64,000 nucleotides of DNA, taken from positions 1,708,001-1,772,000 of the forward strand of contig NZ_ADVZ01000001.1 of assembly GCF_000178995.1 (NCBI RefSeq), given 5' to 3'. This DNA comes from Afipia sp. 1NLS2. GTDB taxonomy: Bacteria > Pseudomonadota > Alphaproteobacteria > Rhizobiales > Xanthobacteraceae. Below, piece after piece: positions 31,111-42,923 of the stretch (positions are counted from its first letter, which is position 1; every line of letters begins with the position of its first letter). The position numbers and the translations under genes were made by a program. The notes beneath the pieces are model-generated. The model was not told the DNA's origin and ran no database searches. It was given only the letters and a program-made list of their open reading frames with translations.

Positions 31111-32670
31111 TCACTTGCCACGCGAGCCCCGGTCGCGCAAGTCGCCGAAAGCCTCGCCCCAGCTCACGACATCGAACAGGTCGAGCAGCAGGCCATAGAA
31201 AGAAATGCCGGCCGCGACCATGCCGCCAAGAATGGTGAGGCGGGGGAAGAACGGTGCATTCTCCGTCAGAGGTGCTACGAAATATTGCGAGGTGAAAAGC
31301 GTCAGTCCCATGACGGCGGCGCAGAGAGCGATGCGCGGCAGCCGCCTGCGCGCATCGTCATCAATGGAGAAGCCGAACGAGGATGCGCCGCGCCAGGTCA
31401 GGATCAGGGCGCAAACCCAGGCGCCGAGCGAGATGCTCGCGGCGATGCCGGAGACGCCGAAGCGATGATCGACGAGAAGACCCGCGATCACCGCGCTCGA
31501 GATGCCTGCGAGCGTTGCGAGAAGCGGCGTGCGCGTGTCCTCGCGCGCGAAAAAGGCCGGCGCCAAAACCTTCACCAGCACGTAGGCGGGAAGCCCTAGC
31601 GCCAGCACCGACAGCGCCTGCGCGGTCGCCACGGTGTCAGCGGCCGTGAACGCGCCGTGCTGGAACAGGATGCCGATGATCGGCTCGCTCAACAGGATCA
31701 GGCCAAGCGTGGCGGGCAGCACCAGCCCGACGGCGAGTTCGAGGCCGCGCGATTGCGCATGGGTGAGGGCAGAGCGGTCGTTGTTCTGGATCGCATGGGT
31801 GAACTCCGGCATCAGCACGGTGCCCATGGCGACGCCGACCATGCCGAGCGGCAGTTCGATCAGGCGGTTGGCGAAATAGAGCCACGATACCGCAGCAGGT
31901 GAACTGGATGCGATGATCGCGCCCGCGACGATCAGGAATTGCGGACCGGAATTGGCGATCATGCCAGGCACTGCCTTGCGGTAGAAGGCGCGGATCTGCG
32001 GATTGAAGGAGACGCGGATGGGTGCGGCAAGGCCGCTGCGCCATGGGCGGCGCTGGATCAGCACCAGCATCTGGAAGCATCCGGCGACACCGACCGCGCC
32101 TGCGATGATCGTGGCGGATGTCTGCGCATCATGATGCCATGCAAGCAGGGACAGGATGATGGCGATCATCATGATGTTGAACAGCACCGGCGAGAATGCG
32201 GTGAGCAGGAAACGCCGTTCGGCGTTGAGCACGCCCATCATCACCGTGATCGGACCGACGAAGGCGAAGTAAGGCATCATCAGCCGCGCATCGTCGATCG
32301 CGAGCTGCATGGTCTGGTGTCCGATGAAGCCCGGCGCCATCACCGCAATCACGATCGGCATCAACCCGGTGAACACCACGGCGATTCCGATCAGGATCAG
32401 GCAGAGGCTGCCCATGACTTGCCCCGCGAAAGCGGTGGCGGCGATCGCGCCCTCGCTGTCGCGCAGCCGCAGATAGATCGGCACCAGCGCAGCATTCAGC
32501 GAGCCCTCGGAGAGCGCGCGGCGAGCGACATTGATGAATTGCAGCGCGACCAGGAAGGCATCCGCCACCGGCCCCGCGCCAAGCAGAGCGGCGATCAGCG
32601 TGTCGCGGAGAAAGCCCAAGACCCGCGAGATCAGCGTTCCGGCGGAAACCGTGAGGATGTGGCGGATCAT
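31111..32670 (-). CDS. murJ: Lipid II flippase MurJ
   Basis: MurJ moves lipid II across the inner membrane for peptidoglycan synthesis. The 519-residue protein has about 13-14 hydrophobic segments and the MVF-family N-terminus (S-A-G-T-L-I-S-R-V-L-G-F-L-R-D). Conserved polar sites A-D-A-F and the S-E-G-S-L-N-A-A-L-V-P loop are present. It is divergent from the sugar kinase gene and runs in series with trpS. Confidence 0.95.
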   Translation of the reverse strand: MIRHILTVSAGTLISRVLGFLRDTLIAALLGAGPVADAFLVALQFINVARRALSEGSLNAALVPIYLRLRDSEGAIAATAFAGQVMGSLCLILIGIAVVFTGLMPIVIAVMAPGFIGHQTMQLAIDDARLMMPYFAFVGPITVMMGVLNAERRFLLTAFSPVLFNIMMIAIILSLLAWHHDAQTSATIIAGAVGVAGCFQMLVLIQRRPWRSGLAAPIRVSFNPQIRAFYRKAVPGMIANSGPQFLIVAGAIIASSSPAAVSWLYFANRLIELPLGMVGVAMGTVLMPEFTHAIQNNDRSALTHAQSRGLELAVGLVLPATLGLILLSEPIIGILFQHGAFTAADTVATAQALSVLALGLPAYVLVKVLAPAFFAREDTRTPLLATLAGISSAVIAGLLVDHRFGVSGIAASISLGAWVCALILTWRGASSFGFSIDDDARRRLPRIALCAAVMGLTLFTSQYFVAPLTENAPFFPRLTILGGMVAAGISFYGLLLDLFDVVSWGEAFGDLRDRGSRGK

Positions 32671-32831
32671 CGGTGTTTTGGCAAGGCTGGCTTGGAATGG
32701 GTCGAAGGTTCGGCTGCTTGCTGGCAGAGGGTTTGTCGTGATAGGTCGCGCTGGCGTTCAAACCGCCGCGAATACCCCCGCGTCTTACCAGCTTTAGCCG
32801 GTTTCGGCCTCATTCCGCAGGATTAATCTTA

Positions 32832-33833
32832 ATGAACAGCGCCAAATACGATGTTCTTGGCATCGGCAACGCCCTTTTCGACATCCTGGTGCGGGTGGAC
32901 GACAAGTTCCTGACCGACCACGGCATGACCAAGGGGGCGATGGCGCTGATCGACGAGGCCCGCGCTGCATCGATCTATGCGGACATGGGCCCAGCCACGG
33001 AGGTTTCCGGCGGCTCGGCGGCCAACACCATTGTCGGCATCGCCCAGCTTGGTGCGCGCGCGGCCTATGTCGGCAAGATCAAGGACGACCAGATCGGCCA
33101 GCTCTATGCGCACGACATCCGCAGCGCGGGTGTGGCGTTCGATACGGCGGCCGCAAAGGACGGACCAGCCACCGGCTGTTCCTACATTCTGGTCACGCCC
33201 GACGGTGAGCGCACCATGAACACCTATCTCGGCGCGGCGCAGGATTTGTCGGCGGCCGACATCGTCGAGGATGAGATAGCGGCGGCGTCCATCGTCTATC
33301 TCGAAGGCTATCTGTGGGACCCGAAGGACGCCAAGGATGCGTTCGTCAAGGCGTCGCAGATCGCGCACAAGCACGGCCGCAAGGTTGCGCTCACTCTTTC
33401 GGACGCGTTCTGCGTCGGCCGCTATCGCGACGAGTTCATCGGCCTGATGCGCGACAAGACGGTCGATCTGATTTTCGCCAACGAAGCGGAATTGCAATCG
33501 CTCTACGACACGCAAGATTTCGACGCGGCGCTCGCGCAGCTGCGCAACGATGCCGCGCTCGGTGTCGTCACGCGCAGCGAAAAGGGTTGCGTGGTCGCCG
33601 CCAAGGAAGGAGTCATCGCAGTCTCGGCTTTCCCCGCGAGGAATGTGGTCGACACTACCGGTGCGGGCGATCTGTTCGCCGCAGGCTTCCTGTTCGGGCT
33701 TGTTCGCGAGGCCGGCTATGAGCAGGCGGGACGGCTAGGCGCAATGGCAGCGGCGGAAGTGATCCAGCACATCGGCGCGCGGTCGCAGACGTCGCTGAAA
33801 GAACTCGCGCACAAGCACGGATTACCCGTGTAA
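32832..33833 (+). CDS. PfkB-family carbohydrate kinase, adenosine kinase-like
   Basis: The 333-residue ribokinase-fold protein has the two PfkB signatures: G-G-S-A-A-N-T near 57 and D-T-T-G-A-G-D with the catalytic Asp at 280. The overall pattern (V-L-G-I-G-N-A-L-F-D-I, then A-Q-L-G-A-R-A-A-Y-V-G-K-I) matches alphaproteobacterial proteins annotated as adenosine kinase. Phosphorylation of adenosine or another nucleoside/sugar is likely; the substrate needs testing. It is divergent from murJ. Confidence 0.85.
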   Translation: MNSAKYDVLGIGNALFDILVRVDDKFLTDHGMTKGAMALIDEARAASIYADMGPATEVSGGSAANTIVGIAQLGARAAYVGKIKDDQIGQLYAHDIRSAGVAFDTAAAKDGPATGCSYILVTPDGERTMNTYLGAAQDLSAADIVEDEIAAASIVYLEGYLWDPKDAKDAFVKASQIAHKHGRKVALTLSDAFCVGRYRDEFIGLMRDKTVDLIFANEAELQSLYDTQDFDAALAQLRNDAALGVVTRSEKGCVVAAKEGVIAVSAFPARNVVDTTGAGDLFAAGFLFGLVREAGYEQAGRLGAMAAAEVIQHIGARSQTSLKELAHKHGLPV

Positions 33834-33835
33834 GG

Positions 33836-33884
33836 GGGAACTTTTCTCTGATCACAAAAGCGCGAGTTCTTGAACAAAGTTCCC
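33836..33884. repeat. Inverted repeat after the PfkB kinase gene
   Basis: GGGAACTTT (33836-33844) and AAAGTTCCC (33876-33884) form a 9-bp stem with a 31-base loop just after the kinase stop. A long-loop terminator-like or operator-like role is possible; there is no U-tract. Confidence 0.3.
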
Positions 33885-33978
33885 GCGACAACCATATCCG
33901 GAACGAATCGAACCTGGCGGACGTTGAACCGCGCTAATCGATACTGACCTGTTTTGAATTAACCTTTCCGAGGCGACG

Positions 33979-34308
33979 ATGATTACCACTTGGGGCGAAT
34001 GGAAGCGCTATCCGACGGCAGCGCGCGGTGACAAGCTTGAGGCACCGATCGGCCCCGGAATTTACGAAGTGCGCGTGGCTGCGACCGGCGCTTTGTTTGC
34101 TTTCGGCGCGGTAGATAACGTCGCCGAGGCGCTGGCGCGCGTGGGAATTCCTTCCCGCTCGTTGAAATCGTTTTTCATCCGGCGCGACACGATCGTGCTG
34201 CCGAATCTCGAATATCGCATCTGTGCGACCGACACCAAAGAAGCCGCGAAGATTGCGGCGGAGCGCATGATCGGTCGTCGCGAGGCCTATCTGTCGGGCG
34301 CCGCGTGA
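33979..34308 (+). CDS. Small protein of unknown function, GIY-YIG-like pattern
   Basis: The 109-residue product has P-G-I-Y-E-V-R-V-A near residue 30 and I-C-A-T-D-T-K-E-A-A later, a weak echo of the GIY-YIG nuclease fold, but the second YIG and the catalytic Arg/Glu pattern are not evident. It has no signal peptide or membrane span. A GAGGCGACG stretch before the ATG could serve as a ribosome site. It converges on the malonyl-CoA decarboxylase gene. Function is not assigned. Confidence 0.65.
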   Translation: MITTWGEWKRYPTAARGDKLEAPIGPGIYEVRVAATGALFAFGAVDNVAEALARVGIPSRSLKSFFIRRDTIVLPNLEYRICATDTKEAAKIAAERMIGRREAYLSGAA

Positions 34309-34327
34309 GCGCCTGACACGCACTGGG

Positions 34328-35716
34328 TCATGCCGCGCCGCTCAAACCGGAGTTGAAGCCGGTCTTGGCATGCAGCCTTTTGCGCACGACGGCTGACGCC
34401 GCGATCACGCCCTTCTCGACAAACGCTTCGTGATTGTCCTCGATGTCATCGAGGTCGTAGCAATAATTCACCATCAGCCCGTACGATTGCTTGAGACCCT
34501 TGGCTGATGTGTCGCCGAGATAATCGAGCTTCTCCAGCCGCGCGCCGTTGCCGAGATGGAAGCGCGCCACCGGATCGGCGACGCGGCCGCGCTTGTCCTT
34601 GGCTTCCAGAAAATAATAGGCCGCCGCCGCGAGCAGCACCGGCTTCACGCGCTCGGCAATTGCAGGATCGTTGATCCAGCCAGGCTGGTCGATGGCGGTG
34701 AGCACTTCCTTGTCGGCGGCGTCGAGCGCTGCCGAATTGTCCGCAGCTCGCTCGCGGGCGAGCCATGACGCGAAACCCGGCACCGGCGAGAGCGTCACGA
34801 AGGTGTTGAGGTTCGGCCACTCGCGCTTGAGATCTTCGACCACCTGCTTGATCAGGAAGTTGCCGAAGGAAATGCCGCCGAGACCGCGCTGGGTGTTCGA
34901 GATCGAATAGAACACGGCGGTGGTCGCCTGCTGCGGGTCGATCGGCGCGCGGGCTTCCTCGAGCAGCGGAGCGATGGCGCCGGGAATTTCCTTCGTCAGC
35001 GCGACCTCGACGAAGATCAGCGGTTCATCGACAAGCCGGGGGTGGAAGAAGCCATAGCAGCGCCGGTCCGGCGGTGCGAGACGGTTGCGCAGATCGTCCC
35101 AGTTCTTGATTGCGTGCACCGCCTCGTAGCGGATGATCTTTTCCAGGATGTTGGCGGGTGTGGTCCAGTCGATCCGGTGCAGCACCAGGAAGCCGCGATT
35201 GAACCATGATGCGAACAGATGGACAAAATCATTGTCGACGGGGCGCAGTTGCGGATGTTCGGCAAGATGCGTCAGGAGTTCCTCTCGCATCCGCACCAGC
35301 GCGGCGGTGCCGCCGGGCGCGAGGTTGAGGCGGCGGATCAATTCCTGCCGCCGGGGCTCGGCTGCGTCATGCAGGTCGCTGACGGCAGCGGGGCTCATGC
35401 CTTCGGCGCGGACCTTTTCGATCGCGCGCTCGATGGCCTCGCGCTCGGGACCGAACAGATCGGCCAGCGCATCGAGAAAGGCGAGACGCTGCTCGGGTGT
35501 CGCCGCTTCATAACCGGCGAGCAATGCCTGGGCGAGCGCGACGCCGGTTGCTTCGCCGCGGCGGGACAGCAAGGTTTCACCAAGCTCGGCGAGCTCGCCA
35601 TCCGCGATGCGGTGCGGCGATGCTTGCGTCAACCCACGGATCAGGTCGCGTCCGCGATCGGTCAGGGTGCCGAGCAGGTTCGTAAGAAAGGCGCGGTCGA
35701 ATGTCAGGCTTGGCAT
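34328..35716 (-). CDS. Malonyl-CoA decarboxylase
   Basis: This enzyme converts malonyl-CoA to acetyl-CoA, used in malonate degradation or to control malonyl-CoA. The 462-residue protein has the helical N-terminal domain (about 1-170) and the GNAT-fold catalytic domain with F-Y-S-I-S-N-T-Q-R-G-L-G-G-I-S-F-G and T-F-V-T-L-S-P-V-P-G-F. The conserved catalytic His/Ser region (C-Y-G-F-F-H-P) is present. In rhizobia it may sit with matB/matC, but none is here. It runs in the same direction as the pirin gene, 37 bases downstream of it. Confidence 0.93.
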   Translation of the reverse strand: MPSLTFDRAFLTNLLGTLTDRGRDLIRGLTQASPHRIADGELAELGETLLSRRGEATGVALAQALLAGYEAATPEQRLAFLDALADLFGPEREAIERAIEKVRAEGMSPAAVSDLHDAAEPRRQELIRRLNLAPGGTAALVRMREELLTHLAEHPQLRPVDNDFVHLFASWFNRGFLVLHRIDWTTPANILEKIIRYEAVHAIKNWDDLRNRLAPPDRRCYGFFHPRLVDEPLIFVEVALTKEIPGAIAPLLEEARAPIDPQQATTAVFYSISNTQRGLGGISFGNFLIKQVVEDLKREWPNLNTFVTLSPVPGFASWLARERAADNSAALDAADKEVLTAIDQPGWINDPAIAERVKPVLLAAAAYYFLEAKDKRGRVADPVARFHLGNGARLEKLDYLGDTSAKGLKQSYGLMVNYCYDLDDIEDNHEAFVEKGVIAASAVVRKRLHAKTGFNSGLSGAA

Positions 35717-35753
35717 CGGTCAGACGTCTCCGCTCATGGGACTACAGGGATAT

Positions 35754-36671
35754 TCATTCCGGCAGCGGAATGAATTCGGTCTCCTCGGGAACGTGCGCGA
35801 AACGGCCTGTCTTCCAGTCCTGCTTGGCCTGTTCGATCCGTTCTCGGTTCGAGGAGACGAAATTCCACCAGATGTAACGCGGCCCCTCCAGCGCGGTGCC
35901 ACCCAGAAACATCATTTTTGTGGGCGTCACCGCCGTAATGGTGATGCAGTCGCCGGGGCGGAAGATCAGAAGCCGCGGCGCCTCATAATGCTCATTCGCG
36001 ATCTCCACCTCGCCTTCGACGAGATAGACCGCGCGTTCCTCGTGGTCGGCGTCGAGCGGCGCGCGCGCTCCGGCATCGAGATTGACCTCGGCGTAAAACC
36101 ACTCAGACGTCTGATCGACCGGCGACGCCGCACCAAACGCCTTGCCCGCGATGATGCGGGCTTTGAGCCCGGTGTCGCTGACGAGGGGCAGGCTGTCGGC
36201 GCTGTAATGCTGGAAAGACGGCGCGATTTCCTCGCGATCCATCGGCAGCGCGATCCAGCTTTGCAGGCCAAGCATTCTTTGCCCATTGGCGCGCGGCACG
36301 TCCGGCGTGCGTTCGGAGTGAGCAATGCCGCGGCCCGCGGTCATCAGGTTCATGGCGCCGGGCTTGATCTCCTGAATATTGCCCTCGCTGTCGCGGTGCA
36401 TGATGCTGCCGTCGAACAAATAGGTGACGGTGGCAAGTCCGATATGCGGATGCGGACGTACATCCATGCCCTGGCCTGCGATGAATTGCACCGGGCCGAA
36501 ATGATCGAAGAAGATGAAGGGGCCAACCATCTGCCGCTTGCCGTGCGGCAGCGCGCGGCGAACGGCAAAACCATCGCCGAGGTCGCGGGTGCGCGGCACG
36601 ATCACGAGTTCGAGCGCATCGCAGGATTGCGGGTCGCCGAGGATCGGATCGTTGGACGGCATCCAACTCAT
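35754..36671 (-). CDS. Pirin family protein
   Basis: The 305-residue bicupin has the pirin metal site in D-V-R-P-H-P-H-I-G-L-A-T-V-T-Y-L-F and the later M-T-A-G-R-G-I-A-H-S-E-R. Bacterial pirins bind Fe(II) and may act as quercetin dioxygenases or regulators. The C-terminal cupin (about 185-295) includes G-A-R-A-P-L and an F-L-G-G-T-A-L-E-G-P-R-Y-I-W-W-N-F motif. The physiological role here is unknown. Confidence 0.92.
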   Translation of the reverse strand: MSWMPSNDPILGDPQSCDALELVIVPRTRDLGDGFAVRRALPHGKRQMVGPFIFFDHFGPVQFIAGQGMDVRPHPHIGLATVTYLFDGSIMHRDSEGNIQEIKPGAMNLMTAGRGIAHSERTPDVPRANGQRMLGLQSWIALPMDREEIAPSFQHYSADSLPLVSDTGLKARIIAGKAFGAASPVDQTSEWFYAEVNLDAGARAPLDADHEERAVYLVEGEVEIANEHYEAPRLLIFRPGDCITITAVTPTKMMFLGGTALEGPRYIWWNFVSSNRERIEQAKQDWKTGRFAHVPEETEFIPLPE

Positions 36672-36903
36672 CGTGGATCTCCCTGGACAAGGAAGTGCGA
36701 TTATACATCGATCAGAACGAGGCGCGAGAGCGCGGCGGTTAGACTAAAGCCCGTACTGCCGACATCGCCATATCGTGAGGTCACGCAGGCACTTGTCGTG
36801 GCGAGGCAGGTAACTTGACCCGCCGCTCACGAGGCTGCTTGACATCGCACGGGCCGCCGCGGATCGTTCCATTTTTGCACATTCGTCCTTCTGAGGTGGC
36901 TCG

Positions 36904-37647
36904 ATGTTCACCGGCGCGGGGTTTGTCGCTTTCTGCTGTATTTCCGGAGCCAGTCTGGCAGGTTTGTTGCTAAGCAAGAAATTGCCCGAGCGTTATCTCT
37001 CCGAACCGACGCACAAGACGGTCCAGCACACGATGGGTGCCGTCGGTCTCATGGCCGCACTTGTCATTGGATTTCTGGTCACGAATGCCAAGACCGATCT
37101 CGACAACAGCAGAAGGGCGATCGAGCAGTTCAGCACGAGCCTCAGATTGCTCGATTGCGAGGCGGTTCATTTCGGCTCGGAGGCTAAGCCGGTGCGCGAA
37201 TTGCTGCGGGCCTTCACGGCAGCAAAAATTGTGCAGATATGGACGGCGGTCTCGCCGGATCATTCACGCAGCGTAACGACGCTGAACGAGATTCAGGATC
37301 GGCTGCGCAGCCTCGCGCCACAGGACGACGTCGGCCGGGAAGCCCGTGCGAGCGGTCTGCGCATGATCGAAGATCTGAAACAAAACAGCCGGCTGCTGGC
37401 CATTCAAATGGGCGCGCGCACTCCGCATTTTTTCCTGATCGTCGTGACATTCTGGTTGAGCGTGCTGTTTTTCAGCTACGCGGTCTACGCGCCACCAAAT
37501 GCTGTCGTAGTCATCGCCTTTGCCGTTGCGGCATTCTCCATCGCGATGGCGGTCAACCTGATCGTCGATATGGAGCATCCGTTCGCGGGATACATCAAGG
37601 TTTCACCGGCGCCGATGTACGAGGCGCTGGAACAGATGAAGCCTTGA
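36904..37647 (+). CDS. DUF4239 membrane protein
   Basis: The 247-residue protein has hydrophobic segments near 5-24, 45-62, 176-195 and 198-220, with a charged, helical region of about 110 residues between the pairs. This is the DUF4239 (bestrophin-like) layout, including M-G-A-V-G-L-M-A-A-L-V-I-G-F-L-V and D-M-E-H-P-F-A-G-Y-I at the end. Function is unknown. It is divergent from the pirin gene and converges on gyrB with 13 bases between stops. Confidence 0.8.
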   Translation: MFTGAGFVAFCCISGASLAGLLLSKKLPERYLSEPTHKTVQHTMGAVGLMAALVIGFLVTNAKTDLDNSRRAIEQFSTSLRLLDCEAVHFGSEAKPVRELLRAFTAAKIVQIWTAVSPDHSRSVTTLNEIQDRLRSLAPQDDVGREARASGLRMIEDLKQNSRLLAIQMGARTPHFFLIVVTFWLSVLFFSYAVYAPPNAVVVIAFAVAAFSIAMAVNLIVDMEHPFAGYIKVSPAPMYEALEQMKP

Positions 37648-37660
37648 TCCCGGTGGCGAA

Positions 37661-40174
<2,514 letters not shown>

Positions 40175-40202
40175 CTAGGACAAAGTAGGTGCAACCAAGC
40201 TA

Positions 40203-40235
40203 TTGAAAAAATAATGTTTTTTGACTGTTTTTCAA
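40203..40235. repeat. A/T-rich inverted repeat between recF and gyrB
   Basis: TTGAAAAA (40203-40210) and TTTTTCAA (40228-40235) can pair around a 17-base AT-rich loop. It lies in the 238-base gap between recF and gyrB and could be part of a recF terminator or of the gyrB promoter region. Evidence is structural only. Confidence 0.35.
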
Positions 40236-40328
40236 GGCTGCCGGCGGGCTTTTCGAGGGCTCGCAAAAAGCCTGATTCGCGCCCCTTTGAGAGGCTGTTT
40301 CGGAGGCGCAGAGAGACCGAAAACAGAT

Positions 40329-41468
40329 CTACCGGGCTGGCTTGATCGCGCCATCCTCGACTTCGAATCGGTCTGCGCGTGTGCCTGCTTCCGTGAATGC
40401 GGCAGGGTCCGCGCCGGTCATCCAGACCTGCGCGCCGAGCGTTGCGAGTTCGTCGAACAGAGCGGCGCGGCGGCGCGGGTCGAGATGCGCCACAACTTCG
40501 TCGAGGAGAAGCAGCGGCACGATGCCGGTCATCTCGGCGACGAGGCTAGCGTGCGCGAGGATCAGGCCGATCAGCAGCGCCTTCTGTTCGCCGGTGGAGG
40601 CCTCCTTCGCGGGCATCTCTTTCGGCGCGTAGATCACATGCAGGTCGGTGAGGTGTGGTCCGTTCAGCGTGCGTCCGGCGGCAGCATCGAGCAGGCGGCT
40701 CTTGCGCAGGATATCGCGGTAGTGGTCCTCCACCGCTGTCGCCGGTTCGCTCATCAGCGCGTTTTCCATCCAGCCATCGAGTGTAATGCGCGCAGAAGGA
40801 AACGCCGAGGTCGCGCCGCGCGCGGCGAGCATCGCGGAGAGTCGTTGCAATGTGTGGCCGCGCTGGGCGGCGACGGCGACGGCAAGCTCGGCGGTTTCGC
40901 GCTCGATCGCCTCGCACCAGTGCGCATCGAAATTGCGGTCCTCCAAAAGGCGATTGCGCGAGCGCAACGAGCGCTCCAGCGCGGAAACGCGGCTGGAATG
41001 GTCCTTGTCGATCGCGAGCACGAGGCGGTCGAAGAGGCGCCTCCGTTCCGAGGCGGGGCCGGTGAACAGCCCGTCCATCGACGGCGTCAGCCACACCATG
41101 CGCAGATGCTCGCCGAAGGCGCTGGCGGAAGAAACCGCCTCGCGGTCGATGCGGATGCGGCGTTTGGCGCTCCCGTCTTCGCCCGTGGGCGCGTCGATCC
41201 CGGTGCCGAGTGTCGCAAGGCCGCCCGCGCCTTCGACTTCCGCCGACACGGCCCATGAGCCGTCGCCCGCGCGGTTGGCGATGTCCTCGAAGCGGGCGCG
41301 GCGCAGGCCGCGTCCTGGCGCCAGCAGCGAGATCGCCTCGAGGCAATTGGTTTTGCCCGCGCCGTTCGGCCCCACCAGCACCACGAGATCGCCACGCGTT
41401 GTCACGCTTGCCGCGCGATAGCTGCGGAATTGCGTGAGGCTGAGGCGCAGGATGCGGGAGGAGGTCAT
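40329..41468 (-). CDS. recF: DNA replication and repair protein RecF
   Basis: RecF is an SMC-like ATPase that loads RecA at single-strand gaps with RecO and RecR. The 379-residue product has Walker A G-P-N-G-A-G-K-T at 33-40, the signature S-T-G-E-Q-K-A-L-L and Walker B L-L-L-L-D-E-V-V-A-H-L-D. I start at M-T-S-S-R-I-L; the ATG four codons earlier falls inside the flanking repeat element. Position between dnaN and gyrB is canonical. Confidence 0.95.
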   Translation of the reverse strand: MTSSRILRLSLTQFRSYRAASVTTRGDLVVLVGPNGAGKTNCLEAISLLAPGRGLRRARFEDIANRAGDGSWAVSAEVEGAGGLATLGTGIDAPTGEDGSAKRRIRIDREAVSSASAFGEHLRMVWLTPSMDGLFTGPASERRRLFDRLVLAIDKDHSSRVSALERSLRSRNRLLEDRNFDAHWCEAIERETAELAVAVAAQRGHTLQRLSAMLAARGATSAFPSARITLDGWMENALMSEPATAVEDHYRDILRKSRLLDAAAGRTLNGPHLTDLHVIYAPKEMPAKEASTGEQKALLIGLILAHASLVAEMTGIVPLLLLDEVVAHLDPRRRAALFDELATLGAQVWMTGADPAAFTEAGTRADRFEVEDGAIKPAR

Positions 41469-41475
41469 GAGGAAT

Positions 41476-41614
41476 GTCATACGCGGGCTTGGCCCGCGTA
41501 TCCATCGTCCGCGTTAGCGGACAATTCAGGATGCCCGGAGTTTCAAGCAATGGATTGCCGGGCGTAGGCGAGTGGAACGACGCCGTTCTTCAAACGGCTA
41601 TGCCCGGCAATGAC
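41476..41614. repeat. Composite palindromic repeat between dnaN and recF
   Basis: The element opens with GTCAT and TACGCGGGC-ttg-GCCCGCGTA (41480-41500) and ends with an ATTGCCGGGC...GCCCGGCAAT pair (41554-41563 / 41602-41611) plus ATGAC. Compared with the copy at 12,949-13,038, the second hairpin contains a 38-base insert. It fills most of the 164-base dnaN-recF gap. Confidence 0.85.
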
Positions 41615-41632
41615 AGTCTGAAGTAAGGGACG

Positions 41633-42751
41633 TCACACCCGCATTGGCATCAGCACATAGAGCGCGTCGCGGTTGGCTTTGTCTTGCACCAGCGTCGGTG
41701 AGCCGGGGTCGGCGAGCTTGAGCACCGCGGCGTCGCCTTGGATCTGGGCGGCGATGTCGAGCAGGTAGCGCGAGTTGAAGCCGATATCGAGGGGATCGGA
41801 GGCATATTCGACTTCCAGTTCCTCGGTGGCGCTGCCGGAATCGGGATTGACGACCGACAGCACCAGCTTGCCTGCCGAGAGCGCGAGCTTCACGGCGCGG
41901 CCGCGCTCGCTTGAAATCGTGGAGACGCGATCGACGGCTGCCTCGAAATCGCGCTTGTCGACGATGAGTTCCTTCTCATTGTTCTGCGGAATGACGCGGC
42001 CGTAATCGGGAAAGGTGCCGTCGATCAGCTTCGAGGTCAGCACCACATTGGCAAGGGTGAAGCGGATCTTGCCCTGAGACAGTTCGATCGAAATTTCAGC
42101 CTCGTTGTCCTCGATCAGGCGCTGCACTTCGCCGACCGTCTTGCGCGGCACGATGACGCCGGGCATGCCGACGGCACTTTTCGGTAGCGGCAGGTCGAAT
42201 TGCGCGAGGCGATGGCCATCGGTTGCGACCGCGCGCAACGTCTGTTCCTTGCCGGAGCCCGCGGCATGCAGATAGATGCCGTTGAGATAGTAGCGGGTTT
42301 CTTCCGTCGAGATCGCGAACTGGGTGCGGTCGATCAGGCGCTTCATGTCGGCGGCGGACAGCGTGAACGAATGGGTCATCTCGCCTGCGGCGAGGTCGGG
42401 GAAGTCGCTTTCCGGCAGGGTCTGCAAGGTGAAGCGCGAGCGTCCGGCGCGGATCGCGAGCACCGCGCGTTCGCCGTCGCTCTCCAGCACGATCTGCGAG
42501 CCGTCCGGCAATTTGCGCACGATGTCGTAGAACATGTGCGCGGGCACGGTGGTGGAGCCGCCGGTGGCGATCTCCGCTGGCAGGGTTTCGGTGACTTCGA
42601 GATCTAGGTCGGTCGCCTTCAGGCTCAGCCGGGCGTTGTCGGCGCGGATCAGGACGTTGCCGAGGATCGGGATTGTGTTGCGGCGTTCAACCACGCGATG
42701 GACGTGGCCCAGAGACTTCAACAGTTGCGCGCGCTCGACCGTAACTTTCAT
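41633..42751 (-). CDS. dnaN: DNA polymerase III beta sliding clamp
   Basis: DnaN is the dimeric ring that tethers polymerase III to DNA. With the ATG at 42751 (GGAG ribosome site) it has 372 residues, the standard length, starting M-K-V-T-V-E-R-A-Q-L-L-K. The three repeated clamp folds and the conserved C-terminus Y-V-L-M-P-M-R-V are present. The open frame extends 46 codons upstream, but that part overlaps GC-rich hairpins and is not family sequence. Confidence 0.97.
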   Translation of the reverse strand: MKVTVERAQLLKSLGHVHRVVERRNTIPILGNVLIRADNARLSLKATDLDLEVTETLPAEIATGGSTTVPAHMFYDIVRKLPDGSQIVLESDGERAVLAIRAGRSRFTLQTLPESDFPDLAAGEMTHSFTLSAADMKRLIDRTQFAISTEETRYYLNGIYLHAAGSGKEQTLRAVATDGHRLAQFDLPLPKSAVGMPGVIVPRKTVGEVQRLIEDNEAEISIELSQGKIRFTLANVVLTSKLIDGTFPDYGRVIPQNNEKELIVDKRDFEAAVDRVSTISSERGRAVKLALSAGKLVLSVVNPDSGSATEELEVEYASDPLDIGFNSRYLLDIAAQIQGDAAVLKLADPGSPTLVQDKANRDALYVLMPMRV

Positions 42752-42840
42752 GACACTCCGCCTGCCATCGATCGTTGGGAAACCGGGCAGCCGCGAAGGC
42801 GCGCCGGTCATGACACCACGAAGGGGCAGGCGAGGCGCCC

Positions 42841-42857
42841 GGCCCCGTCGCGGGGCC
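42841..42857. repeat. GC-rich hairpin upstream of dnaN
   Basis: GGCCCCG-tcg-CGGGGCC is a perfect 7-bp stem about 90 bases before the dnaN ATG, in the dnaA-dnaN gap. Confidence 0.5.
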
Positions 42858-42895
42858 GCTAAGGTGCCGTGATTGGGGGCGTTGTGCAAGAGAGG

Positions 42896-42916
42896 ACAGG
42901 CCGTTTAACGGCCTGT
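42896..42916. terminator. Perfect 10-bp hairpin just after dnaA
   Basis: ACAGGCCGTT-t-AACGGCCTGT lies 7 bases past the dnaA stop. It lacks a clear U-tract on the minus strand, so it may be a partial terminator or an RNA-stability or processing element between dnaA and dnaN. Confidence 0.6.
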
Positions 42917-42923
42917 TTCCTCG

